From the NCBI RefSeq assembly GCF_014203235.1, contig NZ_JACHIN010000003.1, positions 362,056 through 426,055 on the forward strand: DNA of 64,000 nucleotides, read 5' to 3'. The notes under the pieces were generated by a model. That model was not told where the DNA came from. It saw only the letters and a program-made list of their open reading frames with translations, and did no database searches. Of the stretch, positions 55,736-62,825 are shown in pieces. The translations under genes were made by a program, and so were the position numbers. This DNA is from Nonomuraea endophytica (GTDB lineage Bacteria; Actinomycetota; Actinomycetes; Streptosporangiales; Streptosporangiaceae). The number at the start of each line of letters is the position of its first letter. Within the stretch, counting starts at the first letter, position 1.

Positions 55736-56109
55736 CCCTTGCGGAACGTACGCGCCTCCTCGGCCGCGGCCACCACCTGGGCCAGCGGCGCCCCCGCGCC
55801 CGAGGTGACCGCCGCGGCCACCGCGCCCTCCACGAACGGCACGTCGGCCAGCACCACCCGCCCCGGCTCCACCAGCAGCCGGGCGGTCAGCACCGAACTG
55901 CCCAGATCCGGGATGAGCACCACCCCGTCGCCCTGCTGGACCGCGCCGACCGCGGCCTCGATCAGGTCGAAGCTGGTGCCCAGCCCGCCGCCGTCGGTTC
56001 CGCCCGCCGCGGCCATCGGCACCTGCTCGCCCGCGATGCCCCGCGCCAGCGCCACCGCCTCGGCCGCCAGCCCGGCGCTGTGCGAAACCAGCACGATCCC
56101 CACCATCAC
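55732..56109 (-). CDS. dhaM: dihydroxyacetone kinase phosphotransfer subunit DhaM (EIIA-Man domain)
   Basis: 125 residues, only the EIIA-mannose-like domain, with the phosphorylatable His in GIVLVSHSAGLAAEA. It accepts phosphate from HPr and passes it to ADP bound on DhaL. The HPr and EI domains fused to DhaM in E. coli are absent, so HPr must come from elsewhere. Overlaps dhaL by 4 nt. Confidence 0.92.
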   Translation of the reverse strand: MMVGIVLVSHSAGLAAEAVALARGIAGEQVPMAAAGGTDGGGLGTSFDLIEAAVGAVQQGDGVVLIPDLGSSVLTARLLVEPGRVVLADVPFVEGAVAAAVTSGAGAPLAQVVAAAEEARTFRKG

Positions 56110-56720
56110 GCCTCCCCGTCCGCCGTGACCAGCGCGCCGACGATCAGCGCCGAAGAGGCCGCGCCCGGGTCCTCGTGTCCCGCGCTGCGCTCGCCCAGAT
56201 AGCTCGCCCGCCCCTTGCGCGCGACCAGCGGCACCGTCGCCAGCGCGCCCTCACGCGCCGCCTCCGCCGCCCGCTCGAACGCCGCGCGCGGCTCCGCCCC
56301 ATCCCGTACGGCTCCCGCCACCGCCCTGGCAGCGGGCCCGAGCGCGTCCAGCATCGTCTTGTCCCCTTCCACGGCCTTGCCGAGCCGGGCCACCTCGTCC
56401 ACCCCCGCCTGGAAGGCAGCGGCGAACCCGGCCAAGGTGAACGACTCCCCGAGCGCCTTGCCCATCGCCCGCAGCAGCGAGCCGTAGAGCGGCCCGGAGG
56501 CCCCGCCGACCTTCCTGATCAAGGTCACCCCGGCCACGGCCAGCGGCTGGCCGGGTCCGCCTGCCGCGAGGGCCTGCCGTACCTCGGAGAAGCCGCGGTC
56601 GAGGTTGGCTCCGTGGTCGGCGTCGCCGATCGCGGCGTCCAGGTCGGTGAGCCGTTCGCGATCGGCCGCGACCGCCAGCGCGGCGGCCTCCAGCCACGCG
56701 GCGCAGAACGCGGCGTCCAT
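56106..56720 (-). CDS. dhaL: dihydroxyacetone kinase nucleotide-binding subunit DhaL
   Basis: 204 residues from ATG 56720, which overlaps the dhaK stop as TGATG; ATG 56732 is an alternative. The Mg-ADP site LTDLDAAIGDADHGANLDRG and the GGASGPLYGSLLRAMGKALG loop are intact. In the PTS-dependent system ADP is a permanent cofactor rephosphorylated by DhaM. Confidence 0.94.
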   Translation of the reverse strand: MDAAFCAAWLEAAALAVAADRERLTDLDAAIGDADHGANLDRGFSEVRQALAAGGPGQPLAVAGVTLIRKVGGASGPLYGSLLRAMGKALGESFTLAGFAAAFQAGVDEVARLGKAVEGDKTMLDALGPAARAVAGAVRDGAEPRAAFERAAEAAREGALATVPLVARKGRASYLGERSAGHEDPGAASSALIVGALVTADGEA

Positions 56721-57700
56721 CAGCGGCCCCATCGCAGTCCGGGCGTCTCGACCGGCGCGTCCCACAACCGGGTCAGCTCGTCGTCCAGCCGGCACACGGT
56801 GACCGAGAAGCCCTGCATGTCCAGGCTCGTCACGTAGTTGCCGACCAGCGAGCGCGCCACCCGCGCGCCCTTGGCCCGTACGTACGCCTCCACCTCGGCG
56901 AAGACGATGTACAGCTCGATCAGCGGCGTCCCGCCCATGCCGTTGACCATGACGAGCAGGTCGCCGTAGAGGGGCAGGTCGTGGTGGACGGCGTCCATCG
57001 CGACCTCGGCCAGCTCCCGCGCCGGGGCGTGCGGCGCCCGGCGGCGGCCCGGCTCGCCGTGGATGCCGATGCCCAGCTCCACCTGGTCGTCGGGCAGGTC
57101 GAAGGTCGGCTTGCCGGCCGCCGGCGTCGTGCACGAGGTCAGCGCGATGCCGAACGAGCGGCTGCGCCCGTCCACCTCGGCCGCCACCCTGGCCACCTGC
57201 GCCAGCGGCGCGCCCTGCTCGGCCAGCGCCCCGGCCATCTTCTCCACGAACAACGTGGCGCCGGTGCCGCGCCGGCCGGCGGTGTAGAGCGAGTCCTGGA
57301 CCGCCACGTCGTCGTCGACCAGCACGCCGGCCACCTCGACGCCCTCGGTCAGGTCGGCGGCCAGCTCGAAGTTGAGCGTGTCGCCGGTGTAGTTCTTGAC
57401 GATGTGGAGCACGCCGGCGCCGCCGTCGACGGCCTGCGTGGCGGCGATGATCTGGTCGGGCACCGGTGAGGTGAAGACCTCTCCGGGACAGGCCGCGTCG
57501 AGCATGCCGTACCCGACGAAACCGGCGTGCAGGGGCTCGTGCCCCGAGCCGCCGCCGGAGACCAGCCCGACCTTGCCCGCGCGCGGCCCCGCCGCGCGGT
57601 AGACGACCCTGTCGGCCACCCGCAGCGACGGATGCGCGGCCGCCATGCCCTTCAGCGCATCGCCGACCACTTCGCCGGGCGAATTGATGAGCTTCTTCAT
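56720..57700 (-). CDS. dhaK: dihydroxyacetone kinase substrate-binding subunit DhaK
   Basis: 326 residues from ATG 57700 (MKKLINSPGEVVGDALKGMA). Substrate forms a hemiaminal with the conserved His, H214 in GIGIHGEPG. Other marks are VSGGGSGHEPLHAGFVGYGM and ENYTGD-type IVKNYTGDTLNFELA. First gene of the dhaKLM operon, which makes dihydroxyacetone phosphate using phosphoenolpyruvate via the PTS. Divergent from the P450 gene with only 55 bp between starts. Confidence 0.95.
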   Translation of the reverse strand: MKKLINSPGEVVGDALKGMAAAHPSLRVADRVVYRAAGPRAGKVGLVSGGGSGHEPLHAGFVGYGMLDAACPGEVFTSPVPDQIIAATQAVDGGAGVLHIVKNYTGDTLNFELAADLTEGVEVAGVLVDDDVAVQDSLYTAGRRGTGATLFVEKMAGALAEQGAPLAQVARVAAEVDGRSRSFGIALTSCTTPAAGKPTFDLPDDQVELGIGIHGEPGRRRAPHAPARELAEVAMDAVHHDLPLYGDLLVMVNGMGGTPLIELYIVFAEVEAYVRAKGARVARSLVGNYVTSLDMQGFSVTVCRLDDELTRLWDAPVETPGLRWGR

Positions 57701-57755
57701 GGTCACTAACCAATGCCCGTTCTCACCCGAGGGCAAGCGGATTAGCGTGGTCCGG

Positions 57756-58940
57756 ATGGAGCTTGTCTACAGCCCTTACGATCCCGCGGTCATCGAGGAC
57801 CCTTTCCCCGTCTACGCCAGGATGCGCGGCGAAGCGCCGCTCTACCGCAACGAGGCGCTCGGCTTCTGGGCGCTGTCCCGGCACGCCGACGTCGCCGCCG
57901 CGCTGCCCGACAGCGACCTCTACTCCAGCGACCACGGACCCATGATCGATCCTGGCGCGTGGGGGCCGAACGCGCGTTCCTACCTGTCGTTCGTCGCCAT
58001 GGACCCGCCCGACCACACCCGGATGCGGGCGATCATCGCGCGCGGCTTCACCCAGCGCCGCGTCGCCGCCCTCGAACCCATGGTCAGGCGGATGGCCGCC
58101 GCGTACGTGGCCGCCGCGGTGGAGAAGGGGAGCTTCGACTTCGCCACCGAGCTCTCGGCCCGCCTCCCGCTCGACGTGATCTCCGAGCTCATCGGCGTGC
58201 CGCTGTCCGACCGGGCCGAGATCCGCGGCCGCTCCGACGCCCTGCTCCGCTACGACCCGAACGGCGAGATGGGCGAAGACGGGCTCAAGAGCATCATCGG
58301 CCTCGGCGACTACTACGCCGCCATCGTCGCCGAGCGCCGCAAGTCGCCGCGCGACGACCTCGTCTCCGTCCTCGTCGCCGACGACGAACTGGACGACGGG
58401 GAGATCATCGCCTTCCTCATGCTCCTGGTCGGCGCGGGCGCCGAGACCACCACCCACCTGCTCAACGCCGCCTGGTACCACGCCTGGCGCCACCCCGGCC
58501 AGCGCGCCGCCGCGTTCGCGGGCGCGATCGGCGAATGGGCCGCCGAGACGCTGCGCTACGACACCCCCGCGCACGGCATCGCCCGCCGCCTCACCAGAGA
58601 GATCGAGCTGTACGGCGAGCGGCTCCAGCCCGGCGCCAAGATCTGGCTCCTCATCGGCTCGGCCAACCGCGACGAGAGCGCCTTCCCCGAGGCCGACGCC
58701 TACGACCTGACCCGCGACACCTCCCGCGCGATCAGCTTCGGCGCCGGCCGTCACCACTGTCTCGGCGCCGCCCTGGCCAGGCTCGAAGCCCGCGTCACGC
58801 TGGAAGAACTCGTCCGGGCCGTGGAGCCGGACTACGACGTGGACCCGTCCGGAATCCGGCGCACCAGCCACGGCAACGTCCGCGGAATGGTCACCCTCCC
58901 GACCACCGTCCAACCTAGGCTACGGTTCGGGCATGGCTGA
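57756..58940 (+). CDS. cytochrome P450
   Basis: 394 residues from ATG 57756. Heme loop FGAGRHHCLGAALARLE with Cys335 as the iron ligand; I-helix GAGAETTTHL (the oxygen-activation AGxET); K-helix ExxR in ETLRYDTPAHGIARR. Class I bacterial type needing ferredoxin and reductase, neither encoded here. The substrate is unknown. It overlaps the acyltransferase gene by 8 nt, so joint expression is likely. Confidence 0.94.
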   Translation: MELVYSPYDPAVIEDPFPVYARMRGEAPLYRNEALGFWALSRHADVAAALPDSDLYSSDHGPMIDPGAWGPNARSYLSFVAMDPPDHTRMRAIIARGFTQRRVAALEPMVRRMAAAYVAAAVEKGSFDFATELSARLPLDVISELIGVPLSDRAEIRGRSDALLRYDPNGEMGEDGLKSIIGLGDYYAAIVAERRKSPRDDLVSVLVADDELDDGEIIAFLMLLVGAGAETTTHLLNAAWYHAWRHPGQRAAAFAGAIGEWAAETLRYDTPAHGIARRLTREIELYGERLQPGAKIWLLIGSANRDESAFPEADAYDLTRDTSRAISFGAGRHHCLGAALARLEARVTLEELVRAVEPDYDVDPSGIRRTSHGNVRGMVTLPTTVQPRLRFGHG

Positions 58941-59679
58941 GATCGTGTACCCGCCGGTGATCGCGCTGGCGCGGACCCTCTTCAAGGTGATGGACTACCG
59001 CTTCCACATGGAGGGGACCGAGCACGTGCCGAGGACCGGCGGCGCGGTTCTGGTCAGCAACCACATCAGCTATCTCGACTTCATCTTCGCCGGGTTCGGG
59101 GCGCTGCCGTCCAAGCGGCTGGTGCGGTTCATGGCCAAGCAGGACGTCTTCGACCACAAGATCTCCGGGCCGTTGATGCGCGGCATGAAGCACATCCCGG
59201 TCGACCGGGGCGCCGGTGCGGGCAGCTACGCCACATCGCTGCGCATGTTGAAGGCGGGCGAGGTCGTCGGCGTCTTCGCCGAGGCCACGATCAGCCGTTC
59301 GTTCACCGTCAAGGAGATCAAGAACGGCGCCATCCGGATGGCCCAGGCCACCAACGTGCCCCTGATCCCGGTCGCCCTCTGGGGCAGCCAGCGGCTGTGG
59401 ACCAAGGGCCGCTCCAAGCAGCTCACCCAGCGGCACGTGCCCATCACCATCCTGGTGGGGGAGCCGATGCACCCCAAGCGCGGCGAGAACGTCAACGAGC
59501 ACACCGCCACCCTGCAGACCCGCCTGACGGAGCTGGTCGACCGGGCGCAGCGCACGTACCCGGAGATCCCGCAGGGCGTCTGGTGGCAGCCCGCGCACCT
59601 CGGCGGCACCGCGCCGACGCCCGAGGAGGCCGCGGCCATGGACGCCGAGGAGGCCGAGCTCCGCGCCAAGAAGGACTGA
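58933..59679 (+). CDS. 1-acyl-sn-glycerol-3-phosphate acyltransferase-like (PlsC family)
   Basis: 248 residues. Block I is VSNHISYLDFIFAG (HX4D active site), block II around GMKHIPVDRG, block III reads GVFAEATISRSF where classic PlsC has FPEGTRS, and block IV is VPLIPVALWG. This block III variant is common in an actinobacterial subgroup whose acceptor is not settled. The C-terminus is charged. The stop abuts the stop of the convergent VOC gene with no spacer. Confidence 0.88.
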   Translation: MAEIVYPPVIALARTLFKVMDYRFHMEGTEHVPRTGGAVLVSNHISYLDFIFAGFGALPSKRLVRFMAKQDVFDHKISGPLMRGMKHIPVDRGAGAGSYATSLRMLKAGEVVGVFAEATISRSFTVKEIKNGAIRMAQATNVPLIPVALWGSQRLWTKGRSKQLTQRHVPITILVGEPMHPKRGENVNEHTATLQTRLTELVDRAQRTYPEIPQGVWWQPAHLGGTAPTPEEAAAMDAEEAELRAKKD

Positions 59680-60033
59680 TCAGGGGCTGACCAGGCAAAA
59701 CTCGTTGCCCTCAGGGTCGGCCATCGTCTGGAAGGCGCCCACCGCGTCCACCTGGAGTTCGCTGACCGCGCGCCCGCCGAGCGCGAGCACGGCCCGCGCG
59801 GCCTCGGCGGGCGAGGCGACGGCCAGGTCCAGGTGGAGGCGGTTCTTGACCGTCTTTCCCTCGGGCACCCGCTGGAAGGCCAGGCGCAGCCCGTCCGGCG
59901 GATGGACCGACGACCAGCCGGCGTCGCGGTGCGCGGGCTCCCCGCCGAGGACGGCGGCCCAGAATTCGGCCAGGAGGGCAGGGTCGGCGCAGTCGAAGAC
60001 GAGCTGGCTCTGACGGGCGATCACGGCGCACAC
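59680..60033 (-). CDS. VOC (glyoxalase/bleomycin-resistance fold) family protein
   Basis: 117 residues. I choose GTG 60033 because GGGGGGAG lies about 5 nt upstream; the frame is open further, through the tandem repeat, without family similarity. Beta-alpha-beta modules: QLVFDCADPALLAEFWAAVL, LHLDLAVASPAEAARAVLAL, TMADPEGNEFCLVSP. Metal ligands are plausible (the His of LHLDLA, Glu of GNEFCL). Specific activity unknown. Confidence 0.85.
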   Translation of the reverse strand: MCAVIARQSQLVFDCADPALLAEFWAAVLGGEPAHRDAGWSSVHPPDGLRLAFQRVPEGKTVKNRLHLDLAVASPAEAARAVLALGGRAVSELQVDAVGAFQTMADPEGNEFCLVSP

Positions 60034-60036
60034 CCT

Positions 60037-60154
60037 ATCTCCCCCCGAAGGGGGATCTTCCCGGCGCCCGCGCATCTTTGGTCGCCTCCGGCCCAATCTC
60101 CCCCCGAAGGGGGATCTTCCCGGCGCCCGCGCATCTTTGGTCGCCTCCGGCCCA
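60037..60154. repeat. perfect 59-bp tandem duplication, each copy with a CCCCC-GAA-GGGGG hairpin
   Basis: Copy 1 (60037-60095) and copy 2 (60096-60154) are identical over 59 bp. Each begins with ATCTCCCCCCGAAGGGGGAT, which folds into a compact hairpin. The array fills the 157-bp divergent region between the VOC gene and the histidine kinase gene, and one hairpin carries the VOC ribosome site. Confidence 0.95.
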
Positions 60155-60190
60155 GTCGCCGCCCGGGGCTCGTTTACGCTGGCCAGACCG

Positions 60191-61366
60191 ATGACGACCC
60201 TACGCCAGCTCTTCGCCGCGCACCCGCGCGCCGCCGACACGCTGTTCGCCTGCGCGGTGACGCTGCTCGGCGTGCTGCTGCGGCTCAGCCAGGGCCTGCC
60301 GGGCGATCCTGCGACCGCCGCGACGCTGCTGGCGCTGATCCTGGCCCAGGGGCTGCCGCTGGTGTGGCGGCGTACGCATCCGTGGCCGGTGATGGTCGTG
60401 GTCGGCCTGGCCTATGTGGTGTACGAGCTGGCCGATCCGGTCGTCGGCTACAACGACGGGGTGTTCGTGGCCTTCGCCGGGTACGCGGTGGCCCGTTACG
60501 CCCGGCCGCCGGGCAGCGCGGCGGTGATCGTGGTGACAGCTGCCGCGGTGCTCGGGCCCGAGGTGCTGCGGCCCTTGCTGGGGCGGCCCGCGCCGCCCGG
60601 ACTGTCGCTCGGGCCGCTGGAGTGGGTGCTCGTCGCGGGCCTGGCGTGGGGGCTGTGGCTGCTGGGCGGTGCGCAGCGGCGCGTACAGGAGGATGCCCGG
60701 CGCCTGCGCGAGCTCACCGACCGGCTCCGCGCCGAACAGGAGCTCAGCGCCCGCCGGGCGGTCACGGCCGAGCGCGCCCGCATCGCCCGCGACCTGCACG
60801 ACCTGGTCGCCCACCACGTCAGCGCGATCGCCATGCAGGCCCGCGCCAGCGCCGAGGCGCTCCCCGGCGATCCCGGCGTGCGCGCGATCGGCTCGGCCGC
60901 CGACACCGCGCTGGAGGAGATGCGCCGCCTGCTCGGCCTGCTCGCCGACGGCGGGCCCGGCGACACCGGCCCGAGCGCCTCCCTCGACCACCTCGACCGG
61001 CTGGCCGCCGCCGCGGAGTCGGCCGGCTGCCGGGTCGAGCTCACGTTCACCGGCCAGGACGCGGCCGCGGTGCCGCAGGCCGCGCAGGTCTCCGCCTACC
61101 GCATCGTCCAGGAGGCCTTCACGAACGTCCTGAAGCACGCCGGCCCCGTCGCCGTCCGCGTCGACGTGCGCCAGGCCCCCGGCGGCCTGTCCGTGGTGGT
61201 CGCCAACGGCCCGCCCGCGCCCGGCCACAGCCCGCTGCCCGGCTCCGGCCTCGGCCTGATCGGCATGCGCGAGCGCGCCGCCCTGTTCGACGGCGACCTG
61301 CGCGCCGGCCCGCACGACGGGGGCTGGCGCGTCGAGGCCCGGCTGCGATGGGCGGCGACGGGATGA
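60191..61366 (+). CDS. NarL-family sensor histidine kinase
   Basis: 391 residues from ATG 60191; the frame extends into the 59-bp repeat, which I exclude. About five N-terminal membrane helices (18-160), a short coiled coil, then HisKA_3 with the phosphoacceptor His in RARIARDLHDLVAHHVSA, and a HATPase domain with YRIVQEAFTNVLKHAG and GSGLGLIGMRERAALF. The small extracytoplasmic loops suggest sensing in or near the membrane. Overlaps the response regulator as ATGA. Confidence 0.93.
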   Translation: MTTLRQLFAAHPRAADTLFACAVTLLGVLLRLSQGLPGDPATAATLLALILAQGLPLVWRRTHPWPVMVVVGLAYVVYELADPVVGYNDGVFVAFAGYAVARYARPPGSAAVIVVTAAAVLGPEVLRPLLGRPAPPGLSLGPLEWVLVAGLAWGLWLLGGAQRRVQEDARRLRELTDRLRAEQELSARRAVTAERARIARDLHDLVAHHVSAIAMQARASAEALPGDPGVRAIGSAADTALEEMRRLLGLLADGGPGDTGPSASLDHLDRLAAAAESAGCRVELTFTGQDAAAVPQAAQVSAYRIVQEAFTNVLKHAGPVAVRVDVRQAPGGLSVVVANGPPAPGHSPLPGSGLGLIGMRERAALFDGDLRAGPHDGGWRVEARLRWAATG

Positions 61367-62046
61367 TCCGCGTGCTGATCGCCGACGACCAGGCACTGGT
61401 CCGCGCCGCGCTCAAGGCCATGCTGGTACGGCGGGCCGACCTCGACGTCGTCGGCGAGGCGGCCGACGGCGGGCAGGCCGTGGCCATGGCCGCCGACCTG
61501 TGCCCGGACGTCATCGTCATGGACGTGCGCATGCCCGGCCTCACCGGCGTCGAGGCCACCGCCCGCATCCTGTCGGATTGGCCGCACCGCGACCGGCCGC
61601 GCCCGCGCGTGCTGGTCCTGACCACGTTCGACCTCGACGAGTACGTGCACGCCGCGCTGCGCGCCGGAGCCGGCGGCTTCATGCTGAAGAACTCCTCGCC
61701 CGAGCAGCTCGCCGAGGCGATCAGGGTGGTCGCGGCCGGTGACTCCATGCTGGCCCCGAGCGTGACCAGACGGCTGATCGGCACGTTCGCCGCGGTGCCC
61801 TCCGCCCTCCTCGACCCGCCGGAACGCCCGCGCGCCCTCGCCCCGCTCACCCGGCGCGAACTGGACGTGCTGGTCCTGGTGGCCAAGGGCCTGTCCAACG
61901 CCCAGATCGCCGCCGAACTCGACCTGTCCGAGACCGGGGTGAAGAGCCGCGTCAACCGCATCCTGACGCGGCTCGGGCTGGAGAACCGGGTCCAGGCCGC
62001 GATCTTCGCCTATGACAGCGGCCTGCTGCGGCTGCCCGGCGGGTGA
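61363..62046 (+). CDS. NarL/LuxR-type response regulator
   Basis: 227 residues from ATG 61363. Receiver domain with acidic pair ADDQ, phosphoacceptor Asp in DVIVMDVRMPG, Thr in VLTTFDLDEYV and Lys in GFMLKNSSPEQL. LuxR-type HTH at about 165-225 (LTRREL DVLVLVAKGLSN region, then IAAELDLSETGVKSRVNRIL). Cognate partner of the preceding kinase. Targets are not evident; the convergent rraA-like gene ends 3 nt away. Confidence 0.94.
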   Translation: MIRVLIADDQALVRAALKAMLVRRADLDVVGEAADGGQAVAMAADLCPDVIVMDVRMPGLTGVEATARILSDWPHRDRPRPRVLVLTTFDLDEYVHAALRAGAGGFMLKNSSPEQLAEAIRVVAAGDSMLAPSVTRRLIGTFAAVPSALLDPPERPRALAPLTRRELDVLVLVAKGLSNAQIAAELDLSETGVKSRVNRILTRLGLENRVQAAIFAYDSGLLRLPGG

Positions 62047-62049
62047 GGA

Positions 62050-62748
62050 TCACTCCTCGATGGCGCCGCCCACCGAACGCAGGTATTCGCGGAAGGTGAG
62101 GTCGGGGGCGGCCCGCCGTTCCGCCAGAAAGTCGCTGAACCGCAACTGCTCGCGCAGGGAGCGGCCGGCGCGGATGTGCTCGGCCTGCGCGCGCTCGGCG
62201 TCCCTGATCCCCTCCGCCAGGCTGAACACCTCCGCGGCCCGCTCGGCCGGCACGAACAGCACGCCGTCCTCGTCGCCCGCCACGAGGTCGCCGCGCCCCA
62301 CCGTCCACTCGCCCACGCGGGCGCTTTCGAGCGCGTCGGCGGGCCGCGCGTCCAGGCGCAGCGGGCCTGTCGGCAGCGCGCCCATGCTGAACACCGGCAG
62401 CCCGATCGCCCTGATGTCCGCGGTGTCCCGGTGCAGGCCCCAGATGACCACCCCGGCCACGCCGGCCGCCCGCGCCTCCAGCACGGCCAGGTCGCCCACA
62501 CACGCCTCGTCGGTACGGCCGGCGTTGTCGACCACCAGGACGTCGCCCGGTTCCGCCGACTCATACGCTTCCAGGAACACATCCACGCTTCCGACATGTC
62601 TGGCGGGCAGGGCGCGCCCGATCATGCGGGAGCCGGGGACCACGGCGCGCACGGCCGAGGGTGCGCAGCGGACCGGGACTCCGGCGCGGATGCACCCGTC
62701 GGCCAGGTGCGCGGTGGTCAGGGTGGCGAACCGCTCAAGATCCTGCAT
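62050..62748 (-). CDS. RraA-like family protein (aldolase/decarboxylase fold)
   Basis: 232 residues with the conserved RraA core: EPGDVLVVDNAGRTDEACVG, VLEARAAGVAGVVIWGLHRD, IRAIGLPVFSMGALP. The Arg-Asp pair in GLHRDT is where divalent-metal aldolases of this fold (4-hydroxy-4-methyl-2-oxoglutarate/oxaloacetate type) bind substrate, and it is present, so a metal-dependent enzyme is more likely than an RNase E inhibitor. A helical C-terminal extension (about 175-232) is added. Substrate unknown. Confidence 0.87.
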   Translation of the reverse strand: MQDLERFATLTTAHLADGCIRAGVPVRCAPSAVRAVVPGSRMIGRALPARHVGSVDVFLEAYESAEPGDVLVVDNAGRTDEACVGDLAVLEARAAGVAGVVIWGLHRDTADIRAIGLPVFSMGALPTGPLRLDARPADALESARVGEWTVGRGDLVAGDEDGVLFVPAERAAEVFSLAEGIRDAERAQAEHIRAGRSLREQLRFSDFLAERRAAPDLTFREYLRSVGGAIEE

Positions 62749-62825
62749 GCTCCGACCTTACTTGGCCGGCTTTGGTGTCCGGATATGTCCGGCCTTGGGG
62801 GGTGGGGGTGGCGTAGACATAGGGT

